Below, one piece after another: positions 1 through 10,094 of a DNA stretch of 64,000 nucleotides (positions are counted from its first letter, which is position 1; each line of letters starts with the position of its first letter). A program made the position numbers and the translations under genes. A model generated the notes under the pieces. The model was not told where the DNA came from. It did no database searches and saw only the letters and a list, made by a program, of their open reading frames with translations. This stretch comes from Clostridia bacterium (GTDB lineage: Bacteria; Bacillota; Clostridia; Christensenellales; Aristaeellaceae). The DNA lies in assembly GCA_017936375.1 (NCBI GenBank), contig JAGBFR010000059.1, positions 20,971 through 84,970 on the forward strand, given 5' to 3'.

Positions 1-526
1 AGAGCGTCAGCCTGCGGGCCATGATCATGCCGATATCGCCCGAGCCGAGGATCACCGCGCGCCTGCCGATCATCCTGCCGTAGAGGTTCATATATGCCTG
101 CGCCACGCCGGCGGTGAATACGCCCGCAGGCCGCTCGCCGGGGATGGCCAGCGCGCCGCGCGTGCGCTCGCGGCAGCCCATGGTGAGGATCACCGCGCCG
201 GCGCGCACCTTCTTAAGCCCCTCGCGGGAGACGAGGGTCAATTCCCGCTCCGCCGTCATGGACAGGACGGTCGTGTCCGTCAGGATCTGCGCGTGCTGCG
301 CCGCCTCGTCGATCAGGCGCTGCGCATACTCCGGCCCGCAGAGGGACTCGCCGTAGCGGTCCACACCAAAGCCGTCATGGATGCACTGGCGCAGGATGCC
401 GCCCGCCTCTTTTTCGCGCTCGACGATGAGCACGTCGGATACGCCCCGGCGCGCCAGCTCCGCCGCAGCGGCAAGGCCCGCAGGCCCCGCGCCGACGATC
501 ACCACGTCATGATAGGCCGTCTTCAT
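1..526 (-). CDS. FAD/NAD(P)-dependent oxidoreductase, GlpB/HcnB-like (partial, cut by window start)
   Basis: Only the first 175 residues are in the window. An FAD-binding motif (GAGPAG, about residues 11-16) follows the start, and a second Rossmann motif (GSGDIG, about residue 160) would bind NAD(P)H. The segment QCIHDGFG near residue 48 fits the COG0446 subgroup found beside GlpA-like flavoproteins. The ATG overlaps the upstream stop as ATGA, so the two are translationally coupled. In other Firmicutes this pair is often followed by a small DUF1667 protein; that would lie outside the window. The pair probably oxidises a hydroxy-acid or polyol such as glycerol 3-phosphate; the substrate is inferred from gene order only. 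Confidence 0.8.
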   Translation of the reverse strand, partial: MKTAYHDVVIVGAGPAGLAAAAELARRGVSDVLIVEREKEAGGILRQCIHDGFGVDRYGESLCGPEYAQRLIDEAAQHAQILTDTTVLSMTAERELTLVSREGLKKVRAGAVILTMGCRERTRGALAIPGERPAGVFTAGVAQAYMNLYGRMIGRRAVILGSGDIGMIMARRLTL

Positions 527-1995
527 GCGTCCACCCCGCTTTCCCCCATCTCGCCGGAAAAGAGCCACGAGCCCGCCCGGCCATAGGTCATCTCCCTCGC
601 CGGGACGCCCAGCTCCTCCCCGATCATCTGCGCGATGCGCATCTGGCAGTAGCCGCCCTGACAGCGGCCCATCATCGCGCGGGTGCGCAGCTTCACGCCC
701 GTGACCGTGCGCACGCCCAGCGGGTTATGGATCGCCCGCAGGATCTCCGCGCGGGTCACCTGCTCGCAGCGGCAGATGATCTCGCCGTAGTCCGGGTCAT
801 GGGCGATCGCCTCGCCGCGCGCCGCATCGTCCATATCGGCAAAGCGCGCGATCGGCCTGCGCACGGGATCAAACGCCGGATTTGCCTCAAACGGCTCGGC
901 CTCGCGCATCATCTGCGCGACATAGCGCCCGATGGGCACCGCCGCCGTCAGGCCCGGGGACTCGATGCCCACGAGGTTCACGGCGTTGGGCGCGATCTCC
1001 GGCCTCATCTCGATCTTGAAATCCTGAATCTTTCCGTTTTCATCCACCCACTTGGGCAGGATGCCGGAGTAATTGCGGATATAGTCCTTCTTGTGAATAT
1101 GCGGCCAGATGTCCGAGGCGCTCTCGGCCAGATAGTCGATATTCTCCTGCGGCACGCCGTAATAGGCAAACTGCGCGTGGTCGTCGATCCACTCCGCATT
1201 CGGGCCGACGATGACGTTGCCGTCCGTCGTGTTGGTGACGTGGATGCCCATGTAGGTATTGCTCGGCACGGGATAGATCGGCATGGGCAGCAGCTCGCCC
1301 GTGTGCTTGTCAAGGATGATGTAATCGCCCTTGGAGCCGATGACGCGGTAGCCCGTCAGGCCCAGCATGTCGGAAATCTCGCCGCAGCCAAGGCCCGCCG
1401 CATTGACCACCCAGCGCGCGGCAAAATCGCCCCGATCCGTCCGCACCTGCCAGTGGCCGCCTTCGCGGGAGAGGCCGGTGACGGTATGCTCGAGGAAGTA
1501 GCGCGCGCCGTTCTGCGCGGCATTCTCCGCGATGGCGATGGTATAGCCGAAGGGGTCGAGCACGCCGGAGGTCTCACTGAGCATGGCAAACTCGCCCACC
1601 GCCGCCGGGCAGACGCGCGCAAGCTCGTCCTTGTCAATCAGCGAAAGGCCCGTCGCGCCGTTGCGCGCGCCCTGCGCCATCGTGCGCTGCAGGCTCGCAT
1701 AGTCCTCCTGCGATTTGCCGACGAGCACCTTGCCGCAGCGGATGAAGCGGAAGCCCAGCTCGCGCGCGAGCGCGTCCATGCCCCTGTTGCCCTCCACGCA
1801 GAGCCGCGCCTTGAGCGTCCCCTCGTCATAGGCAAAGCCGCCATGCACCACGCCGGAATTGCGCCCGCTCGTCTCGCACACGACGTCGGGGTTCTTTTCC
1901 ATCACGGCGATGCTGAGGCGATAGCGCGTGAGCTCCCTTGCAATCGCGCTGCCGACCACGCCGCCGCCGATGATGATGACGTCAAACTGCCGCAT
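523..1995 (-). CDS. GlpA/LhgO-like FAD-dependent oxidoreductase with C-terminal BFD-type [2Fe-2S] domain
   Basis: 490 residues. The N-terminus has the dinucleotide-binding GGGVVGSA segment (about residues 10-17) of the DAO/GlpA family (COG0579). The last ~90 residues carry a CRC motif and a CQGGYC motif, the four-cysteine pattern of the BFD-like [2Fe-2S] domain seen in anaerobic glycerol-3-phosphate dehydrogenase-type proteins. Electrons probably pass from substrate through FAD and the cluster to the partner encoded immediately downstream (ATGA overlap). The exact substrate cannot be read from sequence; glycerol 3-phosphate or 2-hydroxyglutarate are the usual possibilities. A consensus-like promoter lies 33 bases upstream. 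Confidence 0.85.
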   Translation of the reverse strand: MRQFDVIIIGGGVVGSAIARELTRYRLSIAVMEKNPDVVCETSGRNSGVVHGGFAYDEGTLKARLCVEGNRGMDALARELGFRFIRCGKVLVGKSQEDYASLQRTMAQGARNGATGLSLIDKDELARVCPAAVGEFAMLSETSGVLDPFGYTIAIAENAAQNGARYFLEHTVTGLSREGGHWQVRTDRGDFAARWVVNAAGLGCGEISDMLGLTGYRVIGSKGDYIILDKHTGELLPMPIYPVPSNTYMGIHVTNTTDGNVIVGPNAEWIDDHAQFAYYGVPQENIDYLAESASDIWPHIHKKDYIRNYSGILPKWVDENGKIQDFKIEMRPEIAPNAVNLVGIESPGLTAAVPIGRYVAQMMREAEPFEANPAFDPVRRPIARFADMDDAARGEAIAHDPDYGEIICRCEQVTRAEILRAIHNPLGVRTVTGVKLRTRAMMGRCQGGYCQMRIAQMIGEELGVPAREMTYGRAGSWLFSGEMGESGVDA

Positions 1996-2027
1996 AATAC
2001 GCTCTCCTTTGCACCAATGATGCTTTC

Positions 2028-2056
2028 ATTATACGGAAACAGAGGAATCCAGTCAA
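2028..2056 (-). promoter_or_regulatory. sigma-A type promoter for the GlpA/GlpB-like pair
   Basis: Read on the minus strand: -35 TTGACT (2056-2051), 17-base spacer, -10 TATAAT (2033-2028). The leader to the ATG is about 25 bases. Confidence 0.75.
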
Positions 2057-2112
2057 CGAAAAGACTGCCAGAAAGACCCACACTTTCAGAAAACAACATC
2101 TTCATGGCAGGT

Positions 2113-2163
2113 ATGGGGCTTTGCCCCATCGCCCCACCAAAGGGCTTTCCGTTCGCCCTTTGG
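2113..2163. repeat. Two adjacent perfect hairpins downstream of the ABC operon
   Basis: ATGGGGC-TTT-GCCCCAT (2113-2129) is followed by a 9-bp stem CCAAAGGGC...GCCCTTTGG (2137-2163). Neither is followed by a T-run on the minus strand, so they are not classic terminators. They could stabilise the 3' end of the ABC transporter mRNA. They look like yet another interspersed palindrome type, but only one copy is present here. Confidence 0.55.
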
Positions 2164-2235
2164 AAACCTTCGGTGCCAAAGAAGAATCATTTTTCTGGTG
2201 CAGTGTTTTTCTGGCAGTTCTTCAATCTTTCATTT

Positions 2236-3030
2236 TCAGGAAAGAAGCAGCTTATCGCCGTCGAGCTCCTTGCCCGCCGCCTTGCCAAAGAGGCTCATCA
2301 GGTCCTCGCGGGTGAGGCGCTTCTTCTGCTCGCCCTCCACATCCACGACGATGCGCCCTTCGTGCATCATGATGAGGCGGTTGCCATAGGCGAGGGCGTC
2401 GGTCATGTTGTGGGTGATCATCAGCGCCGTGAGCTTCTGCTGGGCGATGATCTTATCGCTCAATTCAAGCACCTTGGCAGCGGTCTTCGGGTCGAGCGCG
2501 GCGGTGTGCTCGTCAAGCAGCAGGAGCTTGGGCGTGCGCAGCGTCGCCATCAGCAGCGTCAGCGCCTGACGCTGGCCGCCGGAGAGGAGGCCGACCTTGC
2601 TGCTCATGCGGTTTTCCAGCCCGAGGCCGAGCATGCTCAGCTGCTCCTGATACATCCTGCGCTCCATGGCGGAGATGCCCCAGCGCAGGCCGCGCCTTTC
2701 GCCCCGGCGCATGGCAAGGGCCATGTTCTCCTCGATGTTCATGGTCGCGGCGGTGCCGGTCATGGGGTCCTGAAATACGCGGCCAAGGAAGGCGGCGCGC
2801 TTATGTTCCGGCAGATGGGTCACGTCCACGCCGTCGATCGCGATGGTGCCGTGATCCACGGGGAAGACGCCCGCCACGGCGTTGAGCATGGTGGACTTGC
2901 CCGCGCCGTTGCCGCCGATGACGGTGACAAAGTCGCCGGGCTTCAGGTGCAGGTGCACGTCGGTGAGGGCGCGCTTTTCCGTGATGGTGCCGGGGTTGAA
3001 CGTCTTTGCAATATGCTCAATGCGAAGCAT
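2236..3030 (-). CDS. ABC transporter ATP-binding protein (COG1101, TrpZ-type)
   Basis: 264 residues from the ATG; a GTG nine bases upstream is an alternative start overlapping the permease stop. Walker A GGNGAGKST (about 39-47), signature LLSGGQRQ, Walker B LLLLDEH and a switch histidine (MITHNMTD) are all visible, so the ATPase should be active. The early phrase KTFNPGT is typical of the COG1101 partners of COG4120 permeases, the family that includes the streptococcal tryptophan importer TrpXYZ. It is the last gene of a three-gene operon and energises the permease from the cytoplasmic face. Confidence 0.88.
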   Translation of the reverse strand: MLRIEHIAKTFNPGTITEKRALTDVHLHLKPGDFVTVIGGNGAGKSTMLNAVAGVFPVDHGTIAIDGVDVTHLPEHKRAAFLGRVFQDPMTGTAATMNIEENMALAMRRGERRGLRWGISAMERRMYQEQLSMLGLGLENRMSSKVGLLSGGQRQALTLLMATLRTPKLLLLDEHTAALDPKTAAKVLELSDKIIAQQKLTALMITHNMTDALAYGNRLIMMHEGRIVVDVEGEQKKRLTREDLMSLFGKAAGKELDGDKLLLS

Positions 3031-3031
3031 C

Positions 3032-3952
3032 TCAGCCACGCCCCTTTCTCTTTTCCTTCGCGCCGAGGAATTTCGCCTTCCAGTGCGGCGCGGCGAGGAA
3101 CAGCGCGACGACCAGCGCCGTGAGGAGCTTGAGGTCGTTGGTATTCAGGCCCAGCCAGAGGACGACCTGAATGACCAGATAGTAGATGATCGCGCCGATG
3201 ATGACGGCGAGCAGCTTGAGGCCGAAATTGCGGAAGATCTTTGAGAAGACGACCTCGCCGATGATGACGGCGGCCAGGCCGATGACGATCGCGCCGCGGC
3301 CCATGCCCACGTCGGCAAAGCCCTGATACTGCGCCAGCAGCGCGCCGGAGAGCGCGACGATGCCATTGGCCAGCATGAGGCTCAGGACGATATTCTTATC
3401 GGTATTGATGCCCTGCGCGCGGGACATGTTCCTGTTCGCGCCGGTCGCGCGCATGGAGCAGCCCAGCTCCGTGCCGAAGAACCAGTACAGAAGGCCGATC
3501 GCCACGAGGATAAAGACCGCCATGATCAGGATCGGGTTATTGAGAGCGAGGGCGCGCGCGTTTCTGGAGGTGAGGATCAGCGGATACTTGTTGACGCTCA
3601 GCGCGGTATTCGCCTTATTGCCCATGATGCGCAGATTGACGGAGTAGAGCGCCAGCTGCGTGAGGATGCCGGAGAGGATCGCCGGAATGCCGAAGAAGGT
3701 ATGGAACATGCCCGTCACAAAGCCGCAGAGCATGCCCACAAGGAAGGCGGCCAGCAGCGCCAGCCAGACATTGCAGCCATTGATGATCAGCATGGCGGCG
3801 ACCGCGCCGCCCGTGGCGATGGAGCCGTCCACCGTCAGGTCGGAGACGTCCAGAATCCGGTAGGTAATGTACACGCCGATGGCCATCAGACCCCAGATCA
3901 TGCCCTGGGAGACGGCGCCGGGCAGCGCGTTGAGCAGCTTGAGAATATCCAC
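3032..3952 (-). CDS. ABC transporter permease (COG4120, TrpY-type)
   Basis: 306 residues with roughly eight to nine hydrophobic segments and no signal sequence, as in the BPD_transp_2 fold shared with branched-chain amino acid permeases. The start codon is GTG, with GAGGAGG about 9 bases upstream. The gene follows the substrate-binding protein after ~120 bases that hold a hairpin, and its stop falls just before the ATPase start. It should form the membrane channel of the importer. An amino acid or nucleobase-like ligand is plausible from the family, but specificity is not readable here. Confidence 0.87.
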   Translation of the reverse strand: MDILKLLNALPGAVSQGMIWGLMAIGVYITYRILDVSDLTVDGSIATGGAVAAMLIINGCNVWLALLAAFLVGMLCGFVTGMFHTFFGIPAILSGILTQLALYSVNLRIMGNKANTALSVNKYPLILTSRNARALALNNPILIMAVFILVAIGLLYWFFGTELGCSMRATGANRNMSRAQGINTDKNIVLSLMLANGIVALSGALLAQYQGFADVGMGRGAIVIGLAAVIIGEVVFSKIFRNFGLKLLAVIIGAIIYYLVIQVVLWLGLNTNDLKLLTALVVALFLAAPHWKAKFLGAKEKRKGRG

Positions 3953-4020
3953 GGAGTTGTCCTCCTCGTCTTATTGTGCCTGTATGCCAGGATAATCGAT
4001 CCGCGCCATATACGCGAAGA

Positions 4021-4053
4021 AGCCAAGAAGGAGGGAACTCCCCCTTCCTGGCT
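4021..4053 (-). promoter_or_regulatory. Intercistronic hairpin between binding-protein and permease genes
   Basis: A long imperfect inverted repeat (AGCCAAGAAGG...CCTTCCTGGCT) lies between the substrate-binding protein stop and the permease start, followed on the transcript by a T-rich stretch (TTCTTCG). This fits partial termination or 3'-end protection so that the binding protein is made in excess, as is common in binding-protein operons. This role is inferred. Confidence 0.5.
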
Positions 4054-4074
4054 GTATGGCGTTTTCGGGGCAGG

Positions 4075-5010
4075 TTACTCGGCGATGGCCTCGTAGCCCT
4101 CGGGGATGGCGACGCCCAGCGCCTCGGCGTTGGCGGCGTTGTACTTCTTGGTGAACTGCGGCGCATACTCGATCGGCATGGCGGAGACGTCCGCGCCATT
4201 TTCGAGAATCTCATACGCCATCAGGCCGGTGGCGTAGCCGATGTCGTAGTAGCTGATGGTCAGGGTCGCAACGCCGCAGCCCCTGCAGATGCCTTCTTCG
4301 CCGGCGATGACCGGAACCTTCGCGGGAATGACCTCGTTGGCGATGGTCTCGGTGTAGGCGGCGGCGGTGTTATCGGTCGGGATGTAGATCACGTCGCACT
4401 CGGCAGCGGCCAGCGCGGAGACGGACGCGACGTCGTTGGAATCGGTGAAGGCGAATTCTTCGGTCTCATAGCCCAGCGCCTTGAGCTCCTCGCCGACGAC
4501 CTTGACCTGATAGATGGAGTTCGCCTCGGCGGAGCAGTAGAGCAGGCCGACCTTCTTCGCCTCGGGGAAGAGCTCCTTGACCATCGCAGCCTGCTCAGCG
4601 AGCGGGGCGAGGTCGGAGGTGCCGGAGACGTTGATGCCGGTCACGCCGGTGAAGTCCTCGATATCCAGCGCGACGCCGTACTCGGTGATGGAGGTGGCGA
4701 GGATCGGGATATCGCCCGTGGCGGCGACGGCAGCCTGCAGGGCCGGGGTCGCGTTGGCCATGATCAGATCCACGCCGTTGGAGGCGAAGGTGCTGGTGAT
4801 GATCGCGCAGGTCGCGGCGTCGCCGGAGGCATTCTGCTCGTCAAACTCGACGTCCGGCATCTTCTCCGTCAGCGCATCCTTAAAGCCCTGGGTCGCCGCG
4901 TCGAGCGCGTCGTGCTGAACGAGCTGGCAGATGCCGACCGTCGCCGCCCTGGCGCAGGCCGCGCAGGCGATCATGGTAAGCGCGAGAACGAGAGCAATAA
5001 TCTTCTTCAT
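4075..5010 (-). CDS. ABC transporter substrate-binding protein (COG2984, TrpX-type lipoprotein)
   Basis: 311 residues from an ATG with GGAGG seven bases upstream. The N-terminus is a Lys-Lys plus hydrophobic signal (about residues 1-16) ending in MIAC or AAC, which can serve as a lipobox. The body matches the ABC_sub_bind family (PF04392): two periplasmic-binding lobes and the late segment TISYYDIGYATG. It should be anchored outside the membrane and deliver ligand to the permease-ATPase pair downstream. Gene order SBP-permease-ATPase is that of trpXYZ. Streptococcal trpXYZ is controlled by a tryptophan T-box; none is seen here, so tryptophan specificity is unproven. Confidence 0.88.
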   Translation of the reverse strand: MKKIIALVLALTMIACAACARAATVGICQLVQHDALDAATQGFKDALTEKMPDVEFDEQNASGDAATCAIITSTFASNGVDLIMANATPALQAAVAATGDIPILATSITEYGVALDIEDFTGVTGINVSGTSDLAPLAEQAAMVKELFPEAKKVGLLYCSAEANSIYQVKVVGEELKALGYETEEFAFTDSNDVASVSALAAAECDVIYIPTDNTAAAYTETIANEVIPAKVPVIAGEEGICRGCGVATLTISYYDIGYATGLMAYEILENGADVSAMPIEYAPQFTKKYNAANAEALGVAIPEGYEAIAE

Positions 5011-5066
5011 TATGGTTACCTCCAGTGACATCCCGTCTGGCGGGGTGTTTTCAAAATGTTGAAGCC

Positions 5067-5095
5067 ATTATAACTCCGCCTCAACGCTTTGTCAA
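5067..5095 (-). promoter_or_regulatory. Consensus sigma-A promoter of the ABC importer operon
   Basis: Minus strand: TTGACA (5095-5090), 17-base spacer, TATAAT (5072-5067). Both hexamers are perfect, suggesting strong basal expression. The leader is about 50 bases and shows no riboswitch-like conserved motif. Confidence 0.85.
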
Positions 5096-5223
5096 CATCA
5101 CAATCGCGGATATTTCCATATTTTCATCGGTTTTCGAGGATTATTTATCATCATCCCAAGAAGTCAATTGACATTTTCTCATCTTACATACAGATTATTT
5201 GTCAACTCACATGGCGCATCATC

Positions 5224-5256
5224 AAAAAACACGCCGCGGAGACATGCCCCGCGGCG
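5224..5256 (-). terminator. Intrinsic terminator of gdhA
   Basis: 8-bp GC stem CGCCGCGG (5232-5239) / CCGCGGCG (5249-5256), followed on the minus strand by GTGTTTTTT. Confidence 0.85.
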
Positions 5257-5273
5257 CATATGAAGCACTGTGA

Positions 5274-6704
<1,431 letters not shown>

Positions 6705-6818
6705 TCATTTTTGAAAAATTTCTCACATTCCCTTCATTCCTGCATCAATTCGAATGTTTTTTGCATTATTCCCTTATCTCTCTCCCGTATCAGTCTATGC
6801 CGTCCTCCCCGCCGCGGC

Positions 6819-6862
6819 AAAAAAAAAACGGGCCGCGCAGCCGTCGCCGGCCTGCAGCCCGT
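6819..6862 (-). terminator. Intrinsic terminator of the Gfo/Idh/MocA gene
   Basis: GC-rich stem ACGGGC (828-833 of the 6-kb block) / GCCCGT (857-862), with inner pairing, followed on the minus strand by a run of about ten T. Confidence 0.8.
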
Positions 6863-6877
6863 CCGATATTCTGTTGC

Positions 6878-7945
6878 TTATGCCTCGTCCCACGGCATGC
6901 GCTCGGTCTTGCCCATCGCATCGCGCGCCGCCAGATCCCACAGGCGGATCGCCAGATATGTATCGCCATAGGCATACGCATCCGGGTAGAAGGGCCTGCC
7001 CGTGCGCACGGTCTCGCCCATGCGGCGCAGGACGTCCGCAATCGCGATCTCATCCTCAATCATCGGCACATCCGACGGGAAGGGATTGGTATACAGGCGC
7101 TCGCCCTCAAAGTCGACCGCGCGGATCGTGCCCGTTTTGAGGTCCTTCCTCACCTCAAGGCGCGCGCGCTGCGGCCTGTTCTGCGCGTCCGTCCAGAGCA
7201 CCTCGTCGTCAAAGATCTCGCCCCGCGTGCCGAGGATGCGCAGATGGCTGGTGCGCGTGGCGCTGCGGTACTGCGTGCCGCAGAAGTCGTAGAGGCCAAG
7301 CTTGCCGTCCGGATAGTCAAAGTGCGCAAACGTCCTGTTCTCAAACCCGACCTCACCGTCGGTATGGATGCCGTCGCGCGCGCCGGTGACGATGATCGGC
7401 GTATTGACGCTGCGGGCGCGGATCGCGATCTCGCCCGGCTGCGGCTGCAGGAAGAAGCGCAGCAGGCTCACGCCATGGTAGTCATGCGCCACGGAGAGCC
7501 AGCAGTTGTGCACATCGCCCAGCAGGCCGCGGTCAAGCAGCGCGCGGCGCGCCTGATGCGTCGGCCAGAGGAAGTACTGCTCCGCCAGCTGCAGCGGCGT
7601 GCCCGTGCGCTGATGAATGGCCCAAAGGCGCATGAGGGACGCGTCGTCCATCGCCAGCGGCGTCTCCGAGAGCGCGGGCATACCCGCCTCAAGGAGCTTT
7701 TCAAGCGTCTGTTCCATGATGGCGCGCGGCACGCAGGAGACGACGAACTCCGGCTTTGTCTCAAGCAGCGCCTCGATGGAGCCCACGGCGTTGACGCCGT
7801 AGAGCGCGCCGTGCTCCTTCGCCCTCGCCTCATTGCGGCAGGCCACGCCGGTCAGTTCAAAGATCTCCGGCAGACACTTGGCGATGCGGATAAAATACAG
7901 CGAGCGGTAGCCCGTGCCGATCAGGCCAAAGCGAATCTTCTTCAT
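6878..7945 (-). CDS. Gfo/Idh/MocA family NAD(P)-dependent oxidoreductase
   Basis: 355 residues. The N-terminal Rossmann motif GLIGTGYRSLYF (about 8-19) binds NAD(P). The phrase SCVPRAIMEQTLEKLLEAG and the later SETPLA resemble the ECPLA/EKPxA region that carries the catalytic lysine in many family members; here the lysine position reads Thr in SETPL, so the usual EKP lysine may be absent or shifted. Substrates are typically sugars, inositols or amino sugars. The RBS is GGAGGGG. No sugar transporter or kinase is adjacent, so the substrate remains unknown. Confidence 0.82.
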   Translation of the reverse strand: MKKIRFGLIGTGYRSLYFIRIAKCLPEIFELTGVACRNEARAKEHGALYGVNAVGSIEALLETKPEFVVSCVPRAIMEQTLEKLLEAGMPALSETPLAMDDASLMRLWAIHQRTGTPLQLAEQYFLWPTHQARRALLDRGLLGDVHNCWLSVAHDYHGVSLLRFFLQPQPGEIAIRARSVNTPIIVTGARDGIHTDGEVGFENRTFAHFDYPDGKLGLYDFCGTQYRSATRTSHLRILGTRGEIFDDEVLWTDAQNRPQRARLEVRKDLKTGTIRAVDFEGERLYTNPFPSDVPMIEDEIAIADVLRRMGETVRTGRPFYPDAYAYGDTYLAIRLWDLAARDAMGKTERMPWDEA

Positions 7946-7968
7946 CCGAACCCCTCCTTGGATTCCGC

Positions 7969-8934
7969 TTATTCCTCTGCAAAGAAGCCCAGCACAGCCT
8001 GCACATAGGCCTCCATCACCTCGTCATGGGAGAGATAGAGCTCATGCCGCGCGTCAAACGCCTGCAGCCTCGCGCCGGGGATCATCGAGACAAACTGCTC
8101 CTGCTCCGGGAGCTTGACGACGTCGTCCCGCAGCGCCTGACACAGGAGAAGCGGGGTCGTGATCTTCGCCGCATTCGCCGGGTCAAGGAGCTCGTCCGTG
8201 ACGGCGAGCGCCTCCCAGAGCCAGTCGTTGGTCGGGGAGCAATTGCGCAGGTGCAGGTTGCGCATGCGCTTTTCCTTGTAATAGGAGAAGCGGGCGAGGC
8301 TCGTCGAGCAGCTCGTCTCCAGCCGCTCGCCCTCGGGGTCATAGTCCCGCCCGACGATGGCGCGCGCACGCCCCCTTCCCAGCTTACGGCTCAGGGCGAG
8401 CACGCCCTTCGCCACAGGCAGCGGGAAGCCGCCCGTGCAGGCGGCGATCATGGGCGAGGTCAGCACCGCGCGGGCAAACCAGCCCGGATGCGCCATCATC
8501 GCCTTCGCGCCGACCGCGCCGCCCATCGAGTGGGCATAGAGCATGAGCGGCGCGTCCCCCATGCGCGGGAAGACGACCTTATCCATGAAGACCTCAAGAT
8601 CCTCGATGTATTGGCCAAAGCGGTCCACATGCGTCACCGTCAGGTCCTCGATCTCGCGCACGGACTGCCCGTGGCCGCGATGATCGTAGGAGAAGACGCT
8701 GTACCCGCTGCTCAGGAAGTACCACGCCATCTCGCGCAGCTTCTCCGCGGACTCCGTATAGCCGTGGAGCATCACCACGGCGCGCTTGGCGTCGTAGCGG
8801 TTATAGATCTCCGCATGCAGCGAGCCGCCGCCCGGGAGGGGCAATTCAATCTCCTCGCGCAGCGCCTCAAGCCCCGGCTCCACAACCGTGCGCATCAGTT
8901 TATCATATTGTTTTTCACCGATCAGCTTCAGCAT
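7969..8934 (-). CDS. Alpha/beta hydrolase, monoacylglycerol lipase / lysophospholipase type
   Basis: 321 residues from an ATG with GGAGG five bases upstream; a longer in-frame start at 8952 lacks an RBS. The nucleophile elbow is AHSMGG, and MLHGYTES provides the oxyanion segment. SYDHRGHGQS is typical of COG2267 (PldB/monoglyceride lipase). A late Asp (CQALRDDVV) and the C-terminal His (ARHELYL) can complete the triad. No signal peptide, so probably cytoplasmic or membrane-associated. The stop is 23 bases before the downstream oxidoreductase start, so they may be co-transcribed. Confidence 0.85.
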   Translation of the reverse strand: MLKLIGEKQYDKLMRTVVEPGLEALREEIELPLPGGGSLHAEIYNRYDAKRAVVMLHGYTESAEKLREMAWYFLSSGYSVFSYDHRGHGQSVREIEDLTVTHVDRFGQYIEDLEVFMDKVVFPRMGDAPLMLYAHSMGGAVGAKAMMAHPGWFARAVLTSPMIAACTGGFPLPVAKGVLALSRKLGRGRARAIVGRDYDPEGERLETSCSTSLARFSYYKEKRMRNLHLRNCSPTNDWLWEALAVTDELLDPANAAKITTPLLLCQALRDDVVKLPEQEQFVSMIPGARLQAFDARHELYLSHDEVMEAYVQAVLGFFAEE

Positions 8935-9036
8935 ATGAACCTCCGTGCACATCGTCTCTATCTGATGTTATTATAGCGCACGCAGGCCGCTTTGCACAGT
9001 AAAGAATTTGCAATTCCCGGCGTTATTTTGCCCGGG

Positions 9037-9471
9037 TCACATGGTCCTGTTGTAGATATGCCACGCCGCGAGCTTGACCAGCGCCACCGCGCACATGAGC
9101 ATGCTCGTCACGCCCATGTACAGGTGATCGCCGCGGATCATCGCGATGACCACGATCACAACCAGCGCAAAGACCGCCGCGATCGCCGCCGCGCTCTGCG
9201 CCTTATACGCCACGGCCATGCCGCGCTCATCCGTCATGGCGAGGTCGTTGTCCTTCGCCCGCTCCTCGCCAAGGCGCGCCCGGCGCAGCAGCAGCACAAA
9301 GCCCATCAGCGCCAGCGACGTGCCAAGGCCGCTGACAAAGCCCGCGATGCGCGCGGCCAGATACATCTCATCCGGCAGGAAATACGCCGCAATCGCGCCG
9401 ACCGCCATCAGCACAAGGCCGGCAATGCCCATGGTCATCAGGTTCTTCTTATTGTTCAGCCTGCATTTCAT
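9037..9471 (-). CDS. Small integral membrane protein, partner of XRE regulator
   Basis: 144 residues with four clear hydrophobic segments (about 14-31, 38-62, 88-109, 115-135) and a basic-to-acidic cytoplasmic linker (RRARLGEERAKDNDLAMTDERG). It starts 14 bases after the XRE regulator stop with RBS GGGAGG. Pairs of a ~67-residue XRE repressor and a DUF-type four-TM protein are common in Firmicutes, and their role is not established. I do not recognise a named family. Confidence 0.7.
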   Translation of the reverse strand: MKCRLNNKKNLMTMGIAGLVLMAVGAIAAYFLPDEMYLAARIAGFVSGLGTSLALMGFVLLLRRARLGEERAKDNDLAMTDERGMAVAYKAQSAAAIAAVFALVVIVVIAMIRGDHLYMGVTSMLMCAVALVKLAAWHIYNRTM

Positions 9472-9485
9472 TGTGGTATCCTCCC

Positions 9486-9689
9486 TTATTTCTGCTCATC
9501 CGAGTCGTCAAAAATCTCCTCAATCGGCAGCGCGAAATACCGCGCCAGCCGGAACGCCAGCGCCAGAGACGGGTTGTACTTCCCCTTCTCCAGCGAGATC
9601 ACCGTCTGCCTGGAGACGCCCAGCGCCTGCGCCAGATCCTCCTGGCGGACGCCGCGCTCACGGCGCAGCTCCTCAAGCCTGTTTTTCAT
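9486..9689 (-). CDS. Small XRE-family helix-turn-helix regulator
   Basis: 67 residues, almost entirely one HTH_3 domain: RQEDLAQALGVSRQTVISLEKG is the helix-turn-helix, split here as helices at about 14-22 and 25-34. The tail YFALPIEEIFDDSDEQ is typical of YgzD/YozG-type mini-regulators. The start is set by RBS GAGGTG seven bases upstream; an upstream ATG at 9743 lies inside the promoter region. A perfect palindrome just downstream of the -10 suggests autorepression. Co-transcribed with the membrane protein downstream. Confidence 0.85.
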   Translation of the reverse strand: MKNRLEELRRERGVRQEDLAQALGVSRQTVISLEKGKYNPSLALAFRLARYFALPIEEIFDDSDEQK

Positions 9690-9711
9690 GTCGATCACCT
9701 CTTTTTCAGAA

Positions 9712-9727
9712 GTAAAGCTTGCTTTAC
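9712..9727. promoter_or_regulatory. Palindromic operator in the XRE-regulator promoter
   Basis: GTAAAGCTTGCTTTAC: two perfect 7-bp arms around TT, centred about 15 bases downstream of the -10. A further half site, CTTTAC, lies at 9768-9773 just upstream of the -35. Placement between promoter and start codon is what autorepression would need. Binding by the encoded regulator is inferred. Confidence 0.65.
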
Positions 9728-9733
9728 ATTGAC

Positions 9734-9762
9734 AGGATACCACAGGATCACGCAGATGTCAA
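9734..9762 (-). promoter_or_regulatory. Promoter of the XRE/membrane protein operon
   Basis: Minus strand: TTGACA (9762-9757), 17-base spacer, TATCCT (9739-9734). Confidence 0.75.
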
Positions 9763-9838
9763 GGGTACTTTACATTTCTGTGCAGAGAATTTTTCTTCAC
9801 ATGTGCAATGTCTGCATACGCCAAATCTATCCGCCCGC

Positions 9839-10003
9839 TTGCTCCCTCCGTCTCGCCTTCGGCGATCCACCTCCCTCCCGGAGGGAGGTTCGTCTCGTGC
9901 AGCTTTAGCAAATCCGCGATATGAATTTGCAAATCGGCGCTTATTCGAAGCTCCCTCCGGGAGGGAGCTGTCAGTGAGCGTCAGCGAACTGACTGAGGGA
10001 GCC
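9839..10003. repeat. Family B composite repeat (inverted pair)
   Basis: Left module: CTCCCTCCGTC, a small hairpin (TCGCCTTCGGCGA), then the CCTCCC/GGGAGG palindrome. Right module is the inverse, ending ACTGACTGAGGGAG. A ~60-bp core with two GCAAATC-like words separates them. It fills most of the gap between the nitroreductase terminator and the XRE promoter. Confidence 0.8.
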
Positions 10004-10047
10004 AGCGGGCACAGAAACTGCACCAACCATCAAACACTTGCCTTATG

Positions 10048-10081
10048 AAAAAACCCCGGAGAAGCGCCTGCCTCTCCGGGG
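10048..10081 (-). terminator. Intrinsic terminator of the nitroreductase gene
   Basis: 9-bp stem CCCCGGAGA (10054-10062) / TCTCCGGGG (10073-10081), followed on the minus strand by six T. Confidence 0.9.
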
Positions 10082-10094
10082 AAATTTCTTTGGT

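Noticed and set aside
727-3123. Long open frames antisense to real genes (for example here, 15161-17506, 18018-20405 and 38032-40293).
   Set aside because: They mirror GC-rich genes on the opposite strand, have no RBS or recognisable domain, and are rich in Arg/Ala/His as expected of antisense frames.
4021-4053. Operon-ending terminator between the binding protein and permease.
   Set aside because: T-run is weak, and the permease and ATPase have no other promoter; a partial attenuator is more likely.
5032-5066. Tryptophan T-box upstream of the TrpXYZ-like operon.
   Set aside because: No T-box sequence or terminator; the leader is only about 50 bases.
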